A stretch of DNA of 64,000 bases, taken from assembly GCA_022225965.2 (NCBI GenBank), contig JAKJXP020000063.1, forward strand, positions 186,001 through 250,000, in the 5' to 3' direction. Of the stretch, positions 62,394-64,000 are shown piece by piece. The notes beneath the pieces were generated by a model. The model searched no databases, was not told where the DNA came from, and saw only the letters and a program-made list of their open reading frames with translations. Made by a program: the position numbers and the translations under genes. Each line of letters starts with the position of its first letter. The stretch's first letter is position 1. This DNA is from Diatrype stigma (Eukaryota > Ascomycota > Sordariomycetes > Xylariales > Diatrypaceae).

Positions 62394-63648
62394 GCTCGGT
62401 GGAAGGCCGAATTGACGATTGATAGAGAGCCTGGAGGGTCCTTGCCGAACAGGCTCTTCTCCATCGGGCCAGTCGTCCTGGCCCGTTTTTGGTCGCACTT
62501 ACGCCAAGGTAGTATAGAAAACAGCGCGCGTTGACGTGGACAGGAGGTTGCAGCCGAGGGCGCTTCCCTGAATAGGAGTGACTTGGCGGGGCTTAAGCGA
62601 TGGTGTTGGTGTTTTTTTGCCCATCTTATGGGCTGCCCTGTGACGGAGCATGCCCCCTCCAAGGCTCGCGGAGTATTGCCTCTCGTCTCGCTATCCCGGG
62701 CGGCGCGCGAGGTCCAGACAGGGAGGGTCCGGCGGCTCTTGAGGCTTGAGATGAGGAGGCCTGAAGCTTAACCACATTAGGATGGCTGCTCTGCTGAGCT
62801 ATTGAGATGGGGGACTAATGAAACCTGCAAACTATCTCTTTAAAGGGGGGATCGCCAAGCGTGATTGGGGACTCTTCAGGCGTCGTCGAATGGTTTAGGG
62901 GGATTTGGAATTGATTGCAGGAGGAAAAGAAGGTTCGATTCTGCTCCTCTCGTGATTCATGGAGGGATACGTAAGTTAAGAGTTGACGCTGCCACGCTAT
63001 TACTGGGATTCTACTAAGTACCCGCCCCATGGAACAGCATGTCTGGGAGCCCGGGAGCACATCTGGAGGTATAGCTGAGATTCACTAGGAGCAATTGCTA
63101 GTAGTAACTAATAATTACCCCCTTGGTCTTATTGCTATGTTTGGGGGCGATGAGTTTATTTTGAGTCGGCGAATCACAACTCGGAGCTGTCAGGGTCCTT
63201 GGCGCCTGAGCCGCAATGATGCTTTAATGGCCGAGCTTGGTCTTGTCCTGGAAAGGCATAATCAGGTTTGGGTAACAGTCGCAGCCACATGCGCGGGCTA
63301 CTATAGTACAGGTTTTAGTAGGTACGGTATGGGAGTATACGAGACCCCTATGTTACCAACTGCTGATCAACTTCCCAGCATACCTGGTAGTCAGGTAAGT
63401 ATGTGCATGTAATACGCAGTAGTAGGCGGTCCATGCACGGGGTATACATTAGAAACACATGTGCATGCGCTGGTATCTAATTGCTGGTATCTAACTGAAA
63501 GGGACATGCTACCTACTTACTTACTTACCTAGGTAGTAGGCATATTAGTAAAACCACCTGCAGCGCCTCCCAAAGTAGAATCCGCCCTGCCGACTTACTA
63601 AATGACTACGTATTTGTATGTACTTTAGCAAATAGCTTGTATGTAGGC

Positions 63649-63683
63649 GTCGTTTGGCATCGTCCGGCATCGTTCGGCATCAG
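63649..63683. repeat. 10-nt tandem repeat, unit CGTTCGGCAT
   Basis: Three direct copies (CGTTTGGCAT, CGTCCGGCAT, CGTTCGGCAT) followed by a partial fourth. Non-coding. Confidence 0.8.
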
Positions 63684-64000
63684 TCCGTTGGTTGTATACG
63701 GTATTCCGAAAGCAGTCACCGCCCCTCTAGCTGGTCTGGCCAGCTGCCACTAGGGGTTCTGCCTATCAGTTGGTCCGCTGGCCATTTGCCTCTCGTTATC
63801 GCGTATCAAACCTTTAGCGAACAGAACTTACAGAAGTCGACGGGAATCTCTCTCCTCCCCCCACTCGGCTTGACTCGATCACGGGTCAACCAACCTTGAG
63901 CAATATAGAAAGTAAAAAACCGTCTTTGTATGTACTAACTATAGGTAGTACACTATATACGCTACATACCTACGCTACCTACTTCGTACATATGCTATAC

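Larger units (their letters stand above)
59000..64000. other. Distal region with no confirmed gene
   Basis: Upstream of the F-box gene I find no gene with recognisable domains. Features are a possible decayed reading frame (60807-61304), a 14-nt tandem repeat (62353-62393), a 10-nt repeat (63649-63683) and several CCTAGG-centred words (59956-59970, 60543-60552, 63526-63537), including the window end, which is dense in TACCTA/GTAGGTA. Confidence 0.5.

Noticed and set aside
63901..64000. TAGGTA-rich window end as possible telomeric repeat
   Set aside because: The sequence is not the TTAGGG array of filamentous fungi, and similar words occur throughout the window.

Overview
The window looks like nuclear DNA of a filamentous ascomycete (Pezizomycotina, probably a Sordariomycete). 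Evidence: genes carry short introns of about 50-115 nt with GTANGT-type donors, CTAAC/CTGAC branch sites and CAG/TAG acceptors. The protein set is typically fungal: peroxisomal Lon, a Zn2Cys6 regulator, RIO2, a two-RRM RNA-binding protein, NADPH-cytochrome P450 reductase, a secreted GH16 glucanase, an MFS transporter and an F-box protein. The species cannot be named from the sequence. I saw no operons, rRNA, tRNA, CRISPR array or intact transposon.

Layout. 842-3838 (+) encodes a peroxisomal Lon protease ending in SRL. A gene-poor stretch of about 21 kb follows (3839-24806), full of microsatellites and short TACCTA/TAGGTA-type words. 24807-27380 (+) is a Zn2Cys6 regulator whose zinc cluster is split over three exons, one of only 8 nt. 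After another poor stretch come a tentative small gene at 32360-33081 (-) and RIO2 at 35073-36584 (+). RIO2 is convergent with an RBMS-like RNA-binding protein at 37189-39178 (-), which probably has a long spliced leader. The P450 reductase is at 42781-45104 (-), the GH16 enzyme at 48904-49967 (-), the MFS transporter at 53078-55169 (-) and the F-box protein at 58005-58999 (-). The last 5 kb is non-coding apart from a possible decayed reading frame near 60807-61304.

The genes do not form an evident pathway or biosynthetic cluster. They are mostly housekeeping (protein quality control, ribosome maturation, electron supply to P450s) or single regulators and enzymes. I rebuilt exon structures by hand from splice signals, reading-frame continuity and conserved motifs. 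Junctions inside conserved domains are secure; those in low-complexity tails (end of the RBMS-like gene, the tentative gene at 32-33 kb) are less so. I found no clearly new biological system. The most interesting points are gene-structure features: the zinc-cluster microexon, an in-frame stop-free intron between RRMs and the 18-nt last exon of the reductase. The large gene-poor tract and its dispersed palindromic words also merit a second look.
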